DNA of 64,000 nt from Astrothelium macrocarpum. Taxonomy: Eukaryota; Ascomycota; Dothideomycetes; Trypetheliales; Trypetheliaceae. This document shows, piece by piece, positions 44,889-56,688 of the stretch. The first letter of the stretch is position 1, and each line of letters begins with the position of its first letter. The translations under genes were made by a program, and so were the position numbers. The stretch spans positions 541,664-605,663 of the forward strand of contig JAGEMR010000005.1 of NCBI GenBank assembly GCA_021030915.1, read 5' to 3'. A model generated the notes under the pieces. That model saw only the letters and a program-made list of their open reading frames with translations. It ran no database searches and had not been told where the DNA came from.

Positions 44889-47522
44889 ATGTCCTCAACT
44901 CGAAGTTGGAAAATGTTTGTCAGTTACTTGGCAATTTCATCCGTCTATGGGAATCCACTACAATCGAAGCGTATCTTTGGCCCACAAAATGAGTACGAGG
45001 CTGCAAAAGACATTGCCGCTCAGATTCCGCATGATCCATTACTGCATACGGACGGAATCACTCGGCTGCTCGTATTCAGAGAACTGACAGTTTGGGAAGC
45101 TGGGAAGAGCCAGCCTTCTATCGCGACTCATCTCGAAACGGTAACCACGACAGTCACTACCCTGCCAATGAGACGAGACGACGGTTCACAGAGCCTCTCT
45201 TCGACTTCCACTTCACAGAGTCTCTCCTCGGTTTCCACTTCACAGGGTCTCTCTTTGGCTTCCACTTCACAGAGTCTCTCTCTGGCTTCCACTTCGCAAA
45301 GCCACTCTTCGGCCTCCATGTCACGGAGTCTTTCTTCAACTTCTATTTCAAGTGCGCCTCCAGCACCACCTCAATCTGGGATTCTCACGACCTGGATAAC
45401 TCCATCAAGCAGTATTTCTTATTATTCTACGGTCACAAAGACAAGATCTACGAGCTCAACTACCGATGCAGCACCGGATTCAGCACAATCTCATGACCTG
45501 TATGCTGAAAGAATGTGTGACCAAGCAAAGTTCAAGTTCAACACAACCAATTTCCAGGAAAGTGGTGCGGCTGAAGCCTTTTCTGAATGGACAAAATCAC
45601 ATAAAGTTTCACCCGGAAAGACGATTCTTGAGGCCTATGTTGGTGAGGTAGGCGGTATCCAGCAAGTTGCCTGTCTCTTGAGCACCTCTGGCTGCCGCCA
45701 AAATCCGGATTGTGTGGGTATTGCACATGGTATGACGCTCCGATCGAATAACGAGACGCCGGACGAGAATCGAGTTCGTCAGGTATTCTTTGTCCTTGTG
45801 GCTGTTCGTAGTCTGCTCGACATCGCCAGAAAAATTGATGGATCGAACCGAGATACTGCAGCTTACTGGGATTCAAAAGCGAATGCTCTTGCAGAAAAAT
45901 ACGTTTATCAAGTCTCCTTCAAAGCTGAACAAAAACACGAGGAGAACTTACAGAAGGCGAAAGCTCGAAAAGACTTAATCAAACTTTTAGGATCTGTATT
46001 CATTAACATGGCCATCTTTTCGACAGCTCCTATCATCACTGATGCCCTTGGTCCAGGAAAGGTAGTAGCAAACGCATTGGTTGGTGCAGCGTAGGGGGCA
46101 ACTGGTCCTTTGCTCAACCAGGCCATTGACAAAGGTGTCAGTGAAACTCCCAAAAGTGTTTTTACCGCCGAAAACTTTGCAAGATTCAAGGATACAAGGA
46201 TAGAAGATACAGCGTCCTTAGGGAGTAGCATAGCAGACAGCAGCTGGGAGACTCATGAGAGTCTCCACAGATTCATTGACAATGCGACAATGGACAAGAA
46301 CAGGAACGATGGTGAGCCTTCAAAGCTGGCCGATCTGGTTTCTGTTGTTGGAAACCACGCTGAGGCGATCGAAGAATTCCACATCGATTCGATCAAAGAT
46401 ACCATCGAATATCTAAAGCTTATGGGTGCTGCTTTGGTAGGTGAGCTATGGCGCAGACAAGGGATTCATATCCATTGCATTACTTCGCGAAGCGCTTCGG
46501 AGGAAGACTTTCAAGGTGGCAGCGCAGTTTTCTATCCGAAGGGCGAGAACCTTCAGTGTCGGGTCGAAGGTATAGTAAATGGGTCGAGAATATATCCTCC
46601 ACCAGGTTGGATTGTTCAGACAGATAACGAAGCTGAATCAATCTGGACCGATGGTGCTGAGCAGCATTACAAGTCAGGTCGGATATCCAAAAGTGACAAG
46701 CCTGACAATTTCGAACCGGACATGGAGCACATCTTCAAATTATCTTATTTGCTCCGTGACTGGTCGCTCAAGGACCTTGATCGCTCGGATTTAGCGAACA
46801 TGAAATACAATGGGAAATCTGTCCTCGAATATCCAGAGCGATTTGGTCGACTTCCCGTTGCCATTAGCAATCACCTTGCAACCGGTCGTACTGGCAAGTC
46901 GGCCTGGCTCGACGCAAACTCGGCACCCCTTCCATGCGCAGTTGGCAAAAAGGACGATCACTTCGGAAGCGATACCTTTGACTTCATGCGTCAAGCCTAT
47001 GGCAGTCTTCCAGAGCTGCAATGCTCGAACGGAGACCTTGTCCGCGAAAGATGTCTCAAGCAATTGCTCGAGTCTCAGATGCCGATCCATGAGCGTTACA
47101 ACAAAGCCACACGGTTCCAAGCTGCTCATGACGCCATCCGCGAGAAGCGCTCCAGTCCTGCCAATAAAATCCCCGACAGAGGGCGTGACTGGACACTCAA
47201 GCAATACAGGTCGGCAAAAAATACCAACAGTATCGATAGTGCGTTTTGTACGGGATTCACCTGGAACGAGCATAAAAAGAAGCTATCGGGCCATCACAGG
47301 GAAGATGAGGTCAAAATCACGTCCAACACGCCGTGGGGCCCTGACACGCTACAGAGTCTCCGAGCCACCGATAAGAGGATCCTGGATTTCGGGGAGGACT
47401 TTTGGGATAGAGGTATACTGGATCAATGTCACAATTCTTATGGTCTCAAACATGCGAAGGCAAGCGATATTCAGGAGGAGATAGAGAATGGCGGAAGTTA
47501 TTGTTCTAAAAAAGGCCATTGA
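44889..47522 (+). CDS. Large secreted protein of unknown function with Ser-rich repeats
   Basis: The frame starts with a signal-peptide-like segment (KMFVSYLAISSVYG, cleavage near residue 21) and a possible KR processing site. Residues about 100-153 contain six nine-residue repeats (S-L-S-x-x-S-T-S-Q type) likely to be O-glycosylated. A Cys-containing region follows (CLLSTSGCRQNPDCVG), then a hydrophobic stretch (LLGSVFINMAIFSTAPIITDALGPG). A TAG at 46092-46094 interrupts the frame; downstream 470 codons continue in the same frame with good character (YPPPGWIVQTDNEAE, DWSLKDLDRSDL, CSKKGH end). A 51-nt GT-AG interval, 46091-46141, removes the stop in phase and is the simplest explanation, though its branch site is poor; a nonsense mutation is the other. 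No domain I can name. Confidence 0.65.
45187..45348 (+). repeat. Coding tandem repeat, six copies of 27 nt
   Basis: Six units of exactly 27 nt run head to tail without spacers from 45187 to 45348, each beginning CRCRGRG or a close variant (CACAGAG, CACAGGG, CGCAAAG, CACGGAG). Each encodes nine residues of the form SQSLSSxST. Copies 1-4 are close to one another; copies 5 and 6 have diverged most. As 27 is divisible by three, copy-number change would keep the frame. Confidence 0.9.
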
Positions 47523-48556
47523 TTGCTTTAGGCCTGGCAGTGTACTGCCATTCCTTGGTACACTTTGCTTCAGCACCTCACCTAGATGCCCCCTCTACGC
47601 TTCGAGCTTCCTGCCTCTCATGCTCAAGAAGCTCTTCTTGGCGGGGGTTTTCCTGCACTTCGTGCTTATGGAACTTGATTGATTCAGGAAGGCATGCAGT
47701 CCTGATTGCCAACGCTACCTTGATCCCCATTCCCATCCCCATCTTAAGCGCCGATTTCTGATAAGTCCTGTCTTGGTCAATGTCTCTACTTGATTGCGAG
47801 CTCGAGCTACGAGTCGCGATACTAAGCTCAACAAGATGCCATTAGGAATGACCACTGACGGGTTGTCCAAGTAGCTCATTGAGCGACCAAGTGGTGTCAT
47901 GTAGCTGGACCCAGCACTGCTTTGTTTCGCTAATAGAGGGCACCTACGAGCTTCGTCTTCGTCGTGATCTCCCTCGGTCAGACAAGCGTGAAGCGTATCT
48001 GGCGATGTGCCGCCCTTCTTTGCCCTGATACTCGCGCTGCTTTGGGTCTCTGGAAATTTCAAGTCTGCTTCGAAAGGTTCTATACCAAATTCGTCTTCGT
48101 ATGTGCCTCTATCGCTTCGTTCACATCTCCTGTGTGGCCAGGGCACCACAGCTTCCTATCTTGAACATGGTACACCAGAAACTGTGATCCATAGCTTATG
48201 GTGTTTGACTTTTATGGACTTGGATAAGCATTTGACGTGGTCGGACAAGCGATCAATACTCTAATATCGCTAGATTCATCTGATCTAATACAGCCACTCT
48301 AGCTGAGATAGAGCGATACGACGGTTTCACCGCATTACACTATAACACGATAGTTTCACGGGTCCCTGTAGGTATTGTTGCAATTGCATTTTTCTGGTTG
48401 GGGGAGGGGAGGGGTTAGGGGAACTTGTAAAATAAGTAAAATCTAACTCAAATCCTACACACGCACGCAGCTGCTTTGTGACGGCTACCTATTTCTGAAT
48501 CGGTGACCATTTCTTTGCTATAAGTGGTACAATTACACCCGGCCAGGAAGAAGACA
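47523..48556. other. Intergenic stretch, one doubtful minus-strand frame
   Basis: About 1 kb between two convergent genes. A minus-strand frame at 47715-48149 (about 144 codons, …VIPNGILLSLVSRLVARARNQVETL) could be the last exon of a small gene but lacks a start exon, a family match or a convincing splice site. A G-rich run lies near 48399-48420. No other structure is evident. Confidence 0.4.
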
Positions 48557-50752
48557 TCAAGTTGCACCCGCTAGTTCGAGCAAGATCTGAGGAAATCCTG
48601 CAGGCTCTATGCCGACTGGCTCCCAGGATTTTTTGTCTTTCTTGTTCTGACCCCAGATCACATCGCCCTTGAAGTACAGCACCACACCTCCTCTTCCCGA
48701 AGCGCTGGCTGTCATTCTGAACAATGGCTGACCTGACCTCTCCTCCGCTTCACGCATAGGAATGAGAAGCAAGCCTTCCTCGCCACACCATTCCTCCACT
48801 GCATCCTTGAATGTCGACTCTTGGACTTCGCGTCGAGCCTTGGCGCGCGCATCATCCTGTTCATTGGAACCAGAAGGAAGCTTAGGATCCGGCGCTATAG
48901 GTCGCGAGGGTCCAGCTGCTGGTGGAGCTATATCCTGCATCACCCTGCCTGCTTCACAGAGATCGACGGCAGAGTTCATCATCTCCAACCCCTTTTGCCA
49001 TTCCTGTGTGGCGATTGACGTGGCATTGATATCAGGAGGGAGATAACGGTTCCAAAACTCGAACCAATCAGCGACCTCGTCGAGCCGTGCTCCCGGTTCG
49101 GGTAGGGATAACCATTGGTGAAGCGCATCAAGCCATTTGGGAAAGAATTCTGCAGCTAATAATTGTGCCATGATCGATGGCTTGAAGTGGTCTTTCCAAG
49201 CCAAGACTTGCTCAAGCGCCGTGAGATCCTGGTCCGATGGATCAACAATGAAGGAATCTAGCAAATGGCGGGCTAATCTTGGAAGTAAGCTATTCCTTAG
49301 GACTTTGTCTAGTTCTTCACGTAGCGGATTGCGCCAGTGCTCAAGCCCAGGCATGACTCCTTTGGCAATATCCCAATTTTTAAGTGCAACTTTCAATTTG
49401 TGTTTCACTTCTGCCAAGAGACCGTGTGAGCTCCTGCGATCCATGTGGGAGTTGTCCAAATGTTGAAGCCACGGAAACAGCCAGATATGGGGCAATTTGC
49501 GTTTCCGAGATGACCGAGGATCCCAATTGTGCAATGTTGTTGAAAGTCGTCCAAAAATAAGTTCATCCACAACTCGATGGAAGAGGAAGGGTGGGAGAAT
49601 GGGTTTCCATGATTCTATTACTCGAAGAAGTGGCTCCGAGTCCTCAACAATCCATTCGTTTGTGATGACACCTCGCATTTTTGCAAGCCACGTAGAGGAA
49701 ATCATGGTTTCATAGAGCGATGAACTTGTTTGAGATTGATATTCGTCAATTTCGTCAACGTCTTGATCAGGAGCGGGTTTCCTTTGATTAATCCCAAGTA
49801 TGGTTTGCAATCTTTGCAAGTCTGCGACTAAATAGTCCGGATGTGATAGCGGATCCCAAAGATCTATAAACCTCTTGAATAGAGGGTGCAATGCAGCTAC
49901 TGCAGCCTCTTCAAAAATTGCCGAAGAGTCTGTCGCAAAATTGGACTGAATTGCTTCAAGCTGCGTGATAAGCTGATCCCACTGTCCGTCTAATAGCTCA
50001 ATCTCTGTAAAGCCATGCAGTTTAACCCCCTGTAGCCGCTCTGTAGTTTTAACAACTTCATCTAATTTGCGAATTTCTTCATCTTGAGCAGTAACCTCTT
50101 CCCGAACCTCGTCCTGTCGACGGCTGATGTATTCTTTACGCTCCTTCAGCTGGGACCAAGTAGCAGCGAAAGCCTCGAGTTCCCTTTGCGCCCTGACAGC
50201 GATCTTCTCGGCTTCAGTAGTAGAAAAGGCGGCATCTTTGCCATTTGGGGTCATCAATCCCGCAGTAGACGTAAGAAGTTTCTTTGTAGTGCCCGTAGCA
50301 TCGATAATAGACTTGAGTACATTCGCTTCGCCTAGGTCATTTGCCAGGTTCTCGATGTTTGCTGCTACGCGGTACTGGGTTCGAGGTCGTGATTTGGGCG
50401 TGCTGGTTCCATTTGATGTGCCTGAGCGTGCAGCTTCTTTACGGCGTCGCCTGGCCTTGCGCTCCTCATCAGACGAGTCTTCATACTCTTCGCCTCTCCT
50501 CGCTGCTGCTCTTTTTTCCTCGTTCTTGGCTTGTTGTGTTTTCTCTTTGACCGCACCAAGACCTGCTCCTTGCGGACGCAATTTGACCTCGATTGGCTCG
50601 ACAATACCCTCGCCATTTGCCCCCAAACCTTGGCCAGGCCGATAGCCCATCTGGTGCATCATGCGCTCGGCAAAAGACATTTTTTTCGGTGGTTCTCCGG
50701 CGTCAGAGTCGGCTTTGCGCTTTTGCGCAGAAGATTTGGTTGTGAAAGCCAT
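48557..50752 (-). CDS. ntr1: G-patch splicing factor, TFIP11/Ntr1 (Spp382)-like
   Basis: Component of the complex that activates the DEAH helicase Prp43 to take apart the intron-lariat spliceosome. One exon, 731 aa. The G-patch lies at about residues 25-65 (MSFAERMMHQMGYRPGQGLGANGEGIVEPIEVKLRPQGAGLG), followed by a basic stretch (RKARRRRKEAARSG) and the long helical GCFC/TFP11 region with HPLFKRFIDLWDPLSHPDYL and the conserved IWLFPWLQHLD. The C-terminus has the family's FRMTASASGRGGVVLYFKGDVIWGQ. The ATG is well placed, five residues before the basic N-terminal segment. Divergent from the gene at 51060 with about 300 bp between. Confidence 0.92.
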   Translation of the reverse strand: MAFTTKSSAQKRKADSDAGEPPKKMSFAERMMHQMGYRPGQGLGANGEGIVEPIEVKLRPQGAGLGAVKEKTQQAKNEEKRAAARRGEEYEDSSDEERKARRRRKEAARSGTSNGTSTPKSRPRTQYRVAANIENLANDLGEANVLKSIIDATGTTKKLLTSTAGLMTPNGKDAAFSTTEAEKIAVRAQRELEAFAATWSQLKERKEYISRRQDEVREEVTAQDEEIRKLDEVVKTTERLQGVKLHGFTEIELLDGQWDQLITQLEAIQSNFATDSSAIFEEAAVAALHPLFKRFIDLWDPLSHPDYLVADLQRLQTILGINQRKPAPDQDVDEIDEYQSQTSSSLYETMISSTWLAKMRGVITNEWIVEDSEPLLRVIESWKPILPPFLFHRVVDELIFGRLSTTLHNWDPRSSRKRKLPHIWLFPWLQHLDNSHMDRRSSHGLLAEVKHKLKVALKNWDIAKGVMPGLEHWRNPLREELDKVLRNSLLPRLARHLLDSFIVDPSDQDLTALEQVLAWKDHFKPSIMAQLLAAEFFPKWLDALHQWLSLPEPGARLDEVADWFEFWNRYLPPDINATSIATQEWQKGLEMMNSAVDLCEAGRVMQDIAPPAAGPSRPIAPDPKLPSGSNEQDDARAKARREVQESTFKDAVEEWCGEEGLLLIPMREAEERSGQPLFRMTASASGRGGVVLYFKGDVIWGQNKKDKKSWEPVGIEPAGFPQILLELAGAT

Positions 50753-51059
50753 AGCGGACAGCCGCTAGAGGGCACGAGGCGAACACTCCAGATGAATTGC
50801 GAACAGAGGATTTGATTGGTATTGGGCTTCGTCGGTAAGAGCCGAGCGCTCTCGCGGTTGTGAGATGCTGGGACTATTTTGGGCGAGCACTGCATCTGTA
50901 TCTGCTAGAATCCGATAGCGCCAATTTTCCGCTTAAAGTTTGCCGCAACCCCAGCACGCGACTCCTTTTGGTTATCTTTGCCCGCATCCCTCTCCCTTTC
51001 CTTTCCTTTGTTTTTTGCCTCTTTACCTTTTCTTTTTAAGGGCTGAATACGTGTCTTCT

Positions 51060-54000
51060 ATGGATCAGCACGCGTCTCCCAGCCTGGCCCTTCGACATCC
51101 TGTGCCCGACCTTCAATCGCTGCAAGGGGCATACATGGGGAACGTGGAGAGATTAGAACACGAGGCCGAGAGATTAAGCTCCGGCGGCTCTGATCTTGCC
51201 GAAAACATACGACGACTCAAAGCCGAGCAAAGACTATCAGAGAGCCGGCGAGCTTCTCTACGATCGGCCCCAACTTCTGCAGAAGAGGGCAGAACCCTTC
51301 CACCAAATAGATCGCGTAATGCCTCGACAAGTTCGTATTCCAATTCTATATTAGACGTTAATACAACAGCGAGGTGGGGAGGATATGTATGTGTCTTTGT
51401 CGTTTACATTATGGTTCCTAAACAGAGTTTCCTAATGCTTATATAGTCTCCTGGCGGATATGTTACTTCTCCCGTTGGCTCCATAAGGTCAGGGTCCTGG
51501 TCACATCGTTCGACTCAGATGGTACGCTCGGCTTCTCGTACATCTCGCCTGGCACAACTACCAGAGCCGGAGCAAGAAGGACGACCCCTCGATTCTCCTT
51601 TAATATCCAGCCCGGTTCCAACCATTGCTACTCCACAACCCCCATCACGACGTTCATTCTCGAGAGAATACGAAACCATGGCACAAGAGATACGTGATCA
51701 GCTCTTCTCAATTTCCCCTGAGCGTGAGCAAGAAGCGGGAACTGAAGATCAAGATACAACAGAACGCTACGAGGACATGGTCAAGGAAATCCGAGGTCAA
51801 TTAGAATGGATATCTCCTGAGCAAGAAAAGGAAGCAGATGAGCCCGAGAGCGGTCAAAAATCAGTACACGATCAAGCGGTTGAACAAGCTCAACATAGCA
51901 CGGAAGAGGTGGCGTCGGTACATGAAGAACAGATTGAGGATTTGGCTCCAGAGCTCATTCTAAATGAAGGCGAAGATTTACCTTCTGCCGACATGGAAAA
52001 CACTGGTTTTGTTGATGAATATCCTGACAACCAGGACCGAGCACTTACGCCACCCGACAGGCCTCCTACAACTGGTTCTACCGACACCTTTCAACAAGCG
52101 AGAATGCTTTTCCACGATTTCGATGGAGTTCACTATGCTCCAAGCATAAGGCCTGGAGATGAAGAACTGGAAAATGACGATGTGCCCTCCTTAAGAAATC
52201 ATCCACTGACCCGTGCTGATCTGGCTCGACCCCAATCATATATTGAACCTCCCCCAAATGACGACATGGTTTTCTACCCAGCCCCCGTGCCGAGGACGTT
52301 GAATCTTCCTAAGCGTCTGTCTCAGCTTCCAGCAGCTTCTGTACAAGCAAAACGGCGAAGTCAGGTGCTTGGTGCATTGCCAGTTGATGCTCGGAAGTCT
52401 GCCGTGTGGTTGCCAGAACCTGAACATGAGCCCGAGCCGGACAGTGTATCAGAACGACCTACCTCGCAAGGTACAAATCATCGGCTTAGTAGGGGAAGGA
52501 TGGACCTGGCTGGTTTGCCACCACAGCTCAGAGCAAGTGCATACTTTGATCATCCCTCAGTGTCTCAGGATGTCGAGGTAAAGGGCGAATCCGCTGTGGC
52601 AACTCTTGATAGTATTCTGGAAGCATCTGCCACTGCACCTGTGGGTGCATTTACAGATCATCCCATCTCTGGTGCCTCGGGTCATCAAGTCTTTGGTAGG
52701 GAGAACGCCAGAAGAAGCACTACTTCTATTCTAGACAAATCTTCTCCTGAGAAAAAGAAAAGTCGTAGCACATTGGACCTTCTTTTGGGCAGGAGAAAGT
52801 CTGCGGGCGATCCGAAGCTATTAATGCAAAAACAAAATGGCAGTAAACTGAGTCTTGGAACACAGTTGAATGAGATGGAAGCCAGCGAAAATGATCCATT
52901 GCAGGGCACTGGTGAAGACGGCGAAGAAGAGAACCGTGACGAAGAAGAGGACCTCGAACAAGAACCAGAGGAACAAATCTTTGGACCACCGTCCACCCTA
53001 CTCGCCGAACTTCAGCTTCGGAAGCGTCAGCAGAAACTACGGAGCCGCACAGCTGCTACCGCTTTCCCCAATGGAATGCACTCTACCTTGCTTGAGCTTG
53101 ATGCTGTTGCGCAAATCGAGAAGAAACGGCGCATGGCACAACGTCCTGCCTTGGCCTGGGAAGACTCGGAAGCTAGAGCCGCGGAGGGCGGCGAAGCCGA
53201 TGATGATGACATTCCTCTTGGGATGTTATTCCCTGGCCGGGATGGTCTCGCCAACAAGGCCAAAGGACTCTCTGATTGGGATAGACCGTTGGGTCTGATC
53301 GAAAAGCGCGAACTCGAGGAAAACGAACCTCTCAGCCAACGCCGTAACAGACTGAGAGGCGTTTCCCCTAACAAGCGAGACGCCAGTCCCAACAAACGCG
53401 CACCTGATATAGTCGTCCGGGAGGAAGCACCCGAAGTCCAACCACCGTCGACTGAAGACGCCGAAGACGAAGATGAACCCTTGGCCCAGCGTCTCTGCCG
53501 TCTCAAGCAACGCGAAACACTAAACTCCGCTCTCGGAGACGTCGCCCAGCGCCCTCTAAGCAGCGACTTTGCCAGCGAAATCATGAGCCAATTCGGCGGC
53601 TTAGACGCGCCCACAAAAGACAAACCCGAACACACTACCGCCCCAGCCGGCGCCGCTGACTCCGACGACGACGACGACGAACCCCTCGGCCAACGCCGTG
53701 CACGCCTCCTCCAAACCCAGCCTCCGGCCACCACGCGCACCGTCAGCGGCGGCAGCGGCTCTGCTCCACAACCTGCCCGCCCACCCCTCAAGCCCAGCCG
53801 CAGCCTCGCGGACATCCTCGCCGCCAACCCGGTCGGCGCCAACCGCGTCGCGTCGGCGGAAAAGCCCACGGTGCCCGGCACGCTGCTGCACAAGCACGAC
53901 GACAACCGGCGCCGCACGAAGCTGCTGCGCGCCGAGACCGTCGGGCCGCTCGTCGATGTGAAGCCGCCGGCGCAGCAGGAGGGGACGGGGCCGCCGCAGG

Positions 54001-54470
54001 CGTTTGCTGGTGGCGTGTATAATAATGGGGCGGGCGGGGCGGTGTCGACGCCGGGGGCTGGGTATGGGGGACAGGGTGGGGCGATGGGGATGGGGTATGC
54101 GGCGGGGGTGCAGGCGCCGATGGGGATGGTGACGACGCCGATGATGGGGATGGGTGTTGGGTCGCCGATGGGGATGGCGGGGAGCATGGGTGGGATGAAT
54201 ATGGGGGTGGGGATGGGAATGGGAATGGGATATCAAGCGGGTATGAATGGGTATTTTGGCAATATGGCGATGCAGAATCATCCGCTGGGGTATGCGAACT
54301 TTCAACAGCCCATGGGTATGGAGATGAGTGCGGGCCTGGGGATGCCGGGGTTTGCTGGGCAGTATGGGTTTGTTCAGGGTAATGCGATGGCGGCGGGACC
54401 AATGCCTGATTTGGGGATGAACCAGAAACAACGGGATATGATTGATCGGTGGAGGCAGAGCATTGCGTAG
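51060..54470 (+). CDS. Uncharacterised 1116-aa protein with EPLxQRxxRL motifs
   Basis: Two exons, 51060-51386 and 51447-54470, joined by a 60-nt intron. The N-terminus has a short helical segment (NVERLEHEAERLSSGGSDLAENIRRLKAEQ). The middle is acidic and disordered. A motif of the form (D/E)nEPLxQRxxRL recurs at least three times between about residues 700 and 880 (NEPLSQRRNRL, DEPLAQRLCRL, DEPLGQRRARL), with related DIPLGMLFPG and DRPLGLIEKRE. After a GC-rich Ala/Pro/Arg segment the last 170 residues are Gly/Met-rich (repeated MGM, MGVG), ending NQKQRDMIDRWRQSIA. I do not recognise the family. The long antisense frame over 53.0-54.2 kb is a composition shadow. Confidence 0.75.
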
Positions 54471-54790
54471 GTGTGTGATGGAGTTTCGTTGTGGGTTGTT
54501 GGACGTTTTGTGCTTTGCTCATCATCAAGAAGCGCTTACCTGCATTTTAGTGGTGTCTGAGGGATCGTTGCTGTGGGTTCCTCTACCGACAAGTCTCAAG
54601 GGCTACAAGATATCTATTTAGCATGGCATGTCAGAGTGTTGTTTCACTCACTCTCGTATACACAAGCTTAAACCTTGTAATTAGCAAAACATATCGGGAT
54701 TAGATGTTCATATCAATACATGCTTATCTCTATCAATCCATCTCTTAGATCCACCACTCCGCATACCGATCAATTCGCCTCAGCATCCCC

Positions 54791-56282
54791 TCATTCTGCC
54801 ACCCACACAGCCGCCATCCCCATGCCTGTCCCTACGCACATGCTCGTCACGCCGACCTTCTCCCCTCTCCTCTTCAACTCCGTCAGCAACGTGCTCACCT
54901 GCCTCGCGCCCGTACACCCCAAAGGGTGCCCAAAGGCAATCGCCCCACCCTTTGGATTCACCTTTTCCAGCGGCAAGCCGAGCTCATTCACGCACCATAC
55001 GCACTGACTCGCAAACGCCTCGTTGATCTCATAGATATCCACCTCTTCCTTACTCACGCCCGCCTTGGACAGCGCAACAGGGATCGCCTTCCACGGGCCG
55101 ATCCCCATTAGCAGAGGCTTGACGCCCACCACGCTCGCCGCCACAAACTTCCCCACGATCGGCTGGCCTAGCGCCTCAGCGACACTGCGTCGCATGAGCA
55201 GCACCGCTGCCGCCCCATCTGAGATCTGGCTCGCGTTGCCTGCATGAATGGTGCCATCCTTGCGGAATGCAGGGCGGATCTTGCCCAGACTTTCCACCGT
55301 CATGCCCTCACGGATACCATCGTCCTTCGACACGGTAATCGTCTTTTCTTCGTCGGTTTTGGGATCCGTCCACTGGACGGTGAGGGGTGCGATTTCGGCG
55401 TCGAAGAGACCCTGTTTTTGGGCGGAGGCTGCTTTGTGGAAGGAGGAAGCTGCGAAGTCGTCTTGGGTTGCACGGGAGATGTTGCGGTCTTGGGCCATTT
55501 GCTCGGAGAGGAGGCCCATGGGGACGCGGCAGTTGGCGGATTCAGGGTGGGATTCGAGGAGTGGGGAGAATTCGGTGACGGCTTGGGGACTTGAAGATGG
55601 AGGATAAGCTTGATATTTCCAGAGTTCAAGACAGAGACTTTAGGGGCATGGACGGTAGGGTGAAGGAAGAAAGAGTAGAGCACATAACATACCCATACTG
55701 TGAGCTCATGCTCTCTACGCCAGCCCCAATGCCCACATCAATCATGCCTGATTTGATGGCATTCGCCACATCCACACATGCTTGTAACCCGCTCGAGCAT
55801 TGCCGATTTAGACTCTTCACTGCTGCTGATTCTGGAAATCCTGCGGCCAATGCAGCAGCGCGGAACTCAGTCGCGCCGCCTCCAGGAGGCAGTACGCTAC
55901 CAACGGCGATGTCTTCGACTTTGGCAGGGTCGATACCGGATCGCGATATCAGTGAGGTAAAGGCGCCGTGAAGGAGGTCAGCGGCAGCGGTGTCTTTGAA
56001 GCCACCTTTGCCACCTCTAGTGATGGGAGTCCGGAGGGCGCAAGTAACGACTACCTATAAGAAAGCAAATTGTTAGAGTTCTGATGATGGAATTGGAAAG
56101 ACAATCGGAGCAGTCTTACATCGTCCGGGTTCTTTTTGAGAATAGATTCTCTTCCTCGAGGGATATCTGCCTCTGAAGACTTGAGATGGGATGTGACTTG
56201 TGAGAGTCGTTGGTGTGCTTTCAGGATGTCAGTGACGAATCGTTGTTCCCAAGGACGATAACGTCTCACCTGCGAATGCCAT
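54791..56282 (-). CDS. pot1: Peroxisomal 3-ketoacyl-CoA thiolase with PTS2
   Basis: Cleaves 3-ketoacyl-CoA in the last step of peroxisomal beta-oxidation. Four exons: 56270-56282, 56120-56217, 55693-56054, 54791-55589, giving 423 aa. The first exon is only 13 nt. Splicing places a perfect PTS2, RLSQVTSHL, at residues 8-16, the Pex7 import signal. The nucleophile cysteine is in NRQCSSGLQ (about 123); [16 protein letters not shown] with the catalytic histidine, and the second cysteine in SMCVGTGMG complete the active site. The joins [13 protein letters not shown] and [20 protein letters not shown] are family-typical. Same strand as the WBP2-like gene upstream, 406 bp away. Confidence 0.94.
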
Positions 56283-56688
56283 GATTTACACAGAGAGAAG
56301 AGGAGAAAAAGGAAAGACGACAGAAATAGTGGACATGTGAATAGGATTTATATAAATGTAATCTGTAGCATTTCACTCTTCGCCGGCGTTGGAAACACAG
56401 GCCGAGGTCGACCGGTTTGGGGTTAGTGCGAGTTGGTCTGATCGTCATCTTCACATGTCAATGCCACGTGAAGCGGCTCAACCTTCACGTGTTGCTCTTT
56501 ACACTGCATAGGATGCATCTGTATTTCGTCTTAGATATAGATAGATATTCCATGATGCCGCTGACTCGTCTTTTGTTACGATAGCGTGCAGCCCTCTGTT
56601 CCCAGTCCCTCCTCCAACGCCACGCTTCCAGTGTCGAAATGCCTACCTTGTAAAGCTCATACACCATAGTTCATCGATTCGCTTAGAC

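Noticed and set aside
47715..48149. 144-codon minus-strand frame, possible last exon
   Set aside because: No upstream exon or family match could be found; kept only as a remark in the intergenic entry.
53027..54187. 386-codon minus-strand frame opposite the 51060-54470 gene
   Set aside because: Low-complexity Pro/Ile/Ser text that mirrors the Gly/Met-rich and GC-rich coding strand; the plus-strand gene has the longer frame and a consistent intron.
53601..54528. Two further overlapping minus-strand frames of about 250-275 codons
   Set aside because: His/Arg/Pro-rich shadows of the same GC-rich segment.
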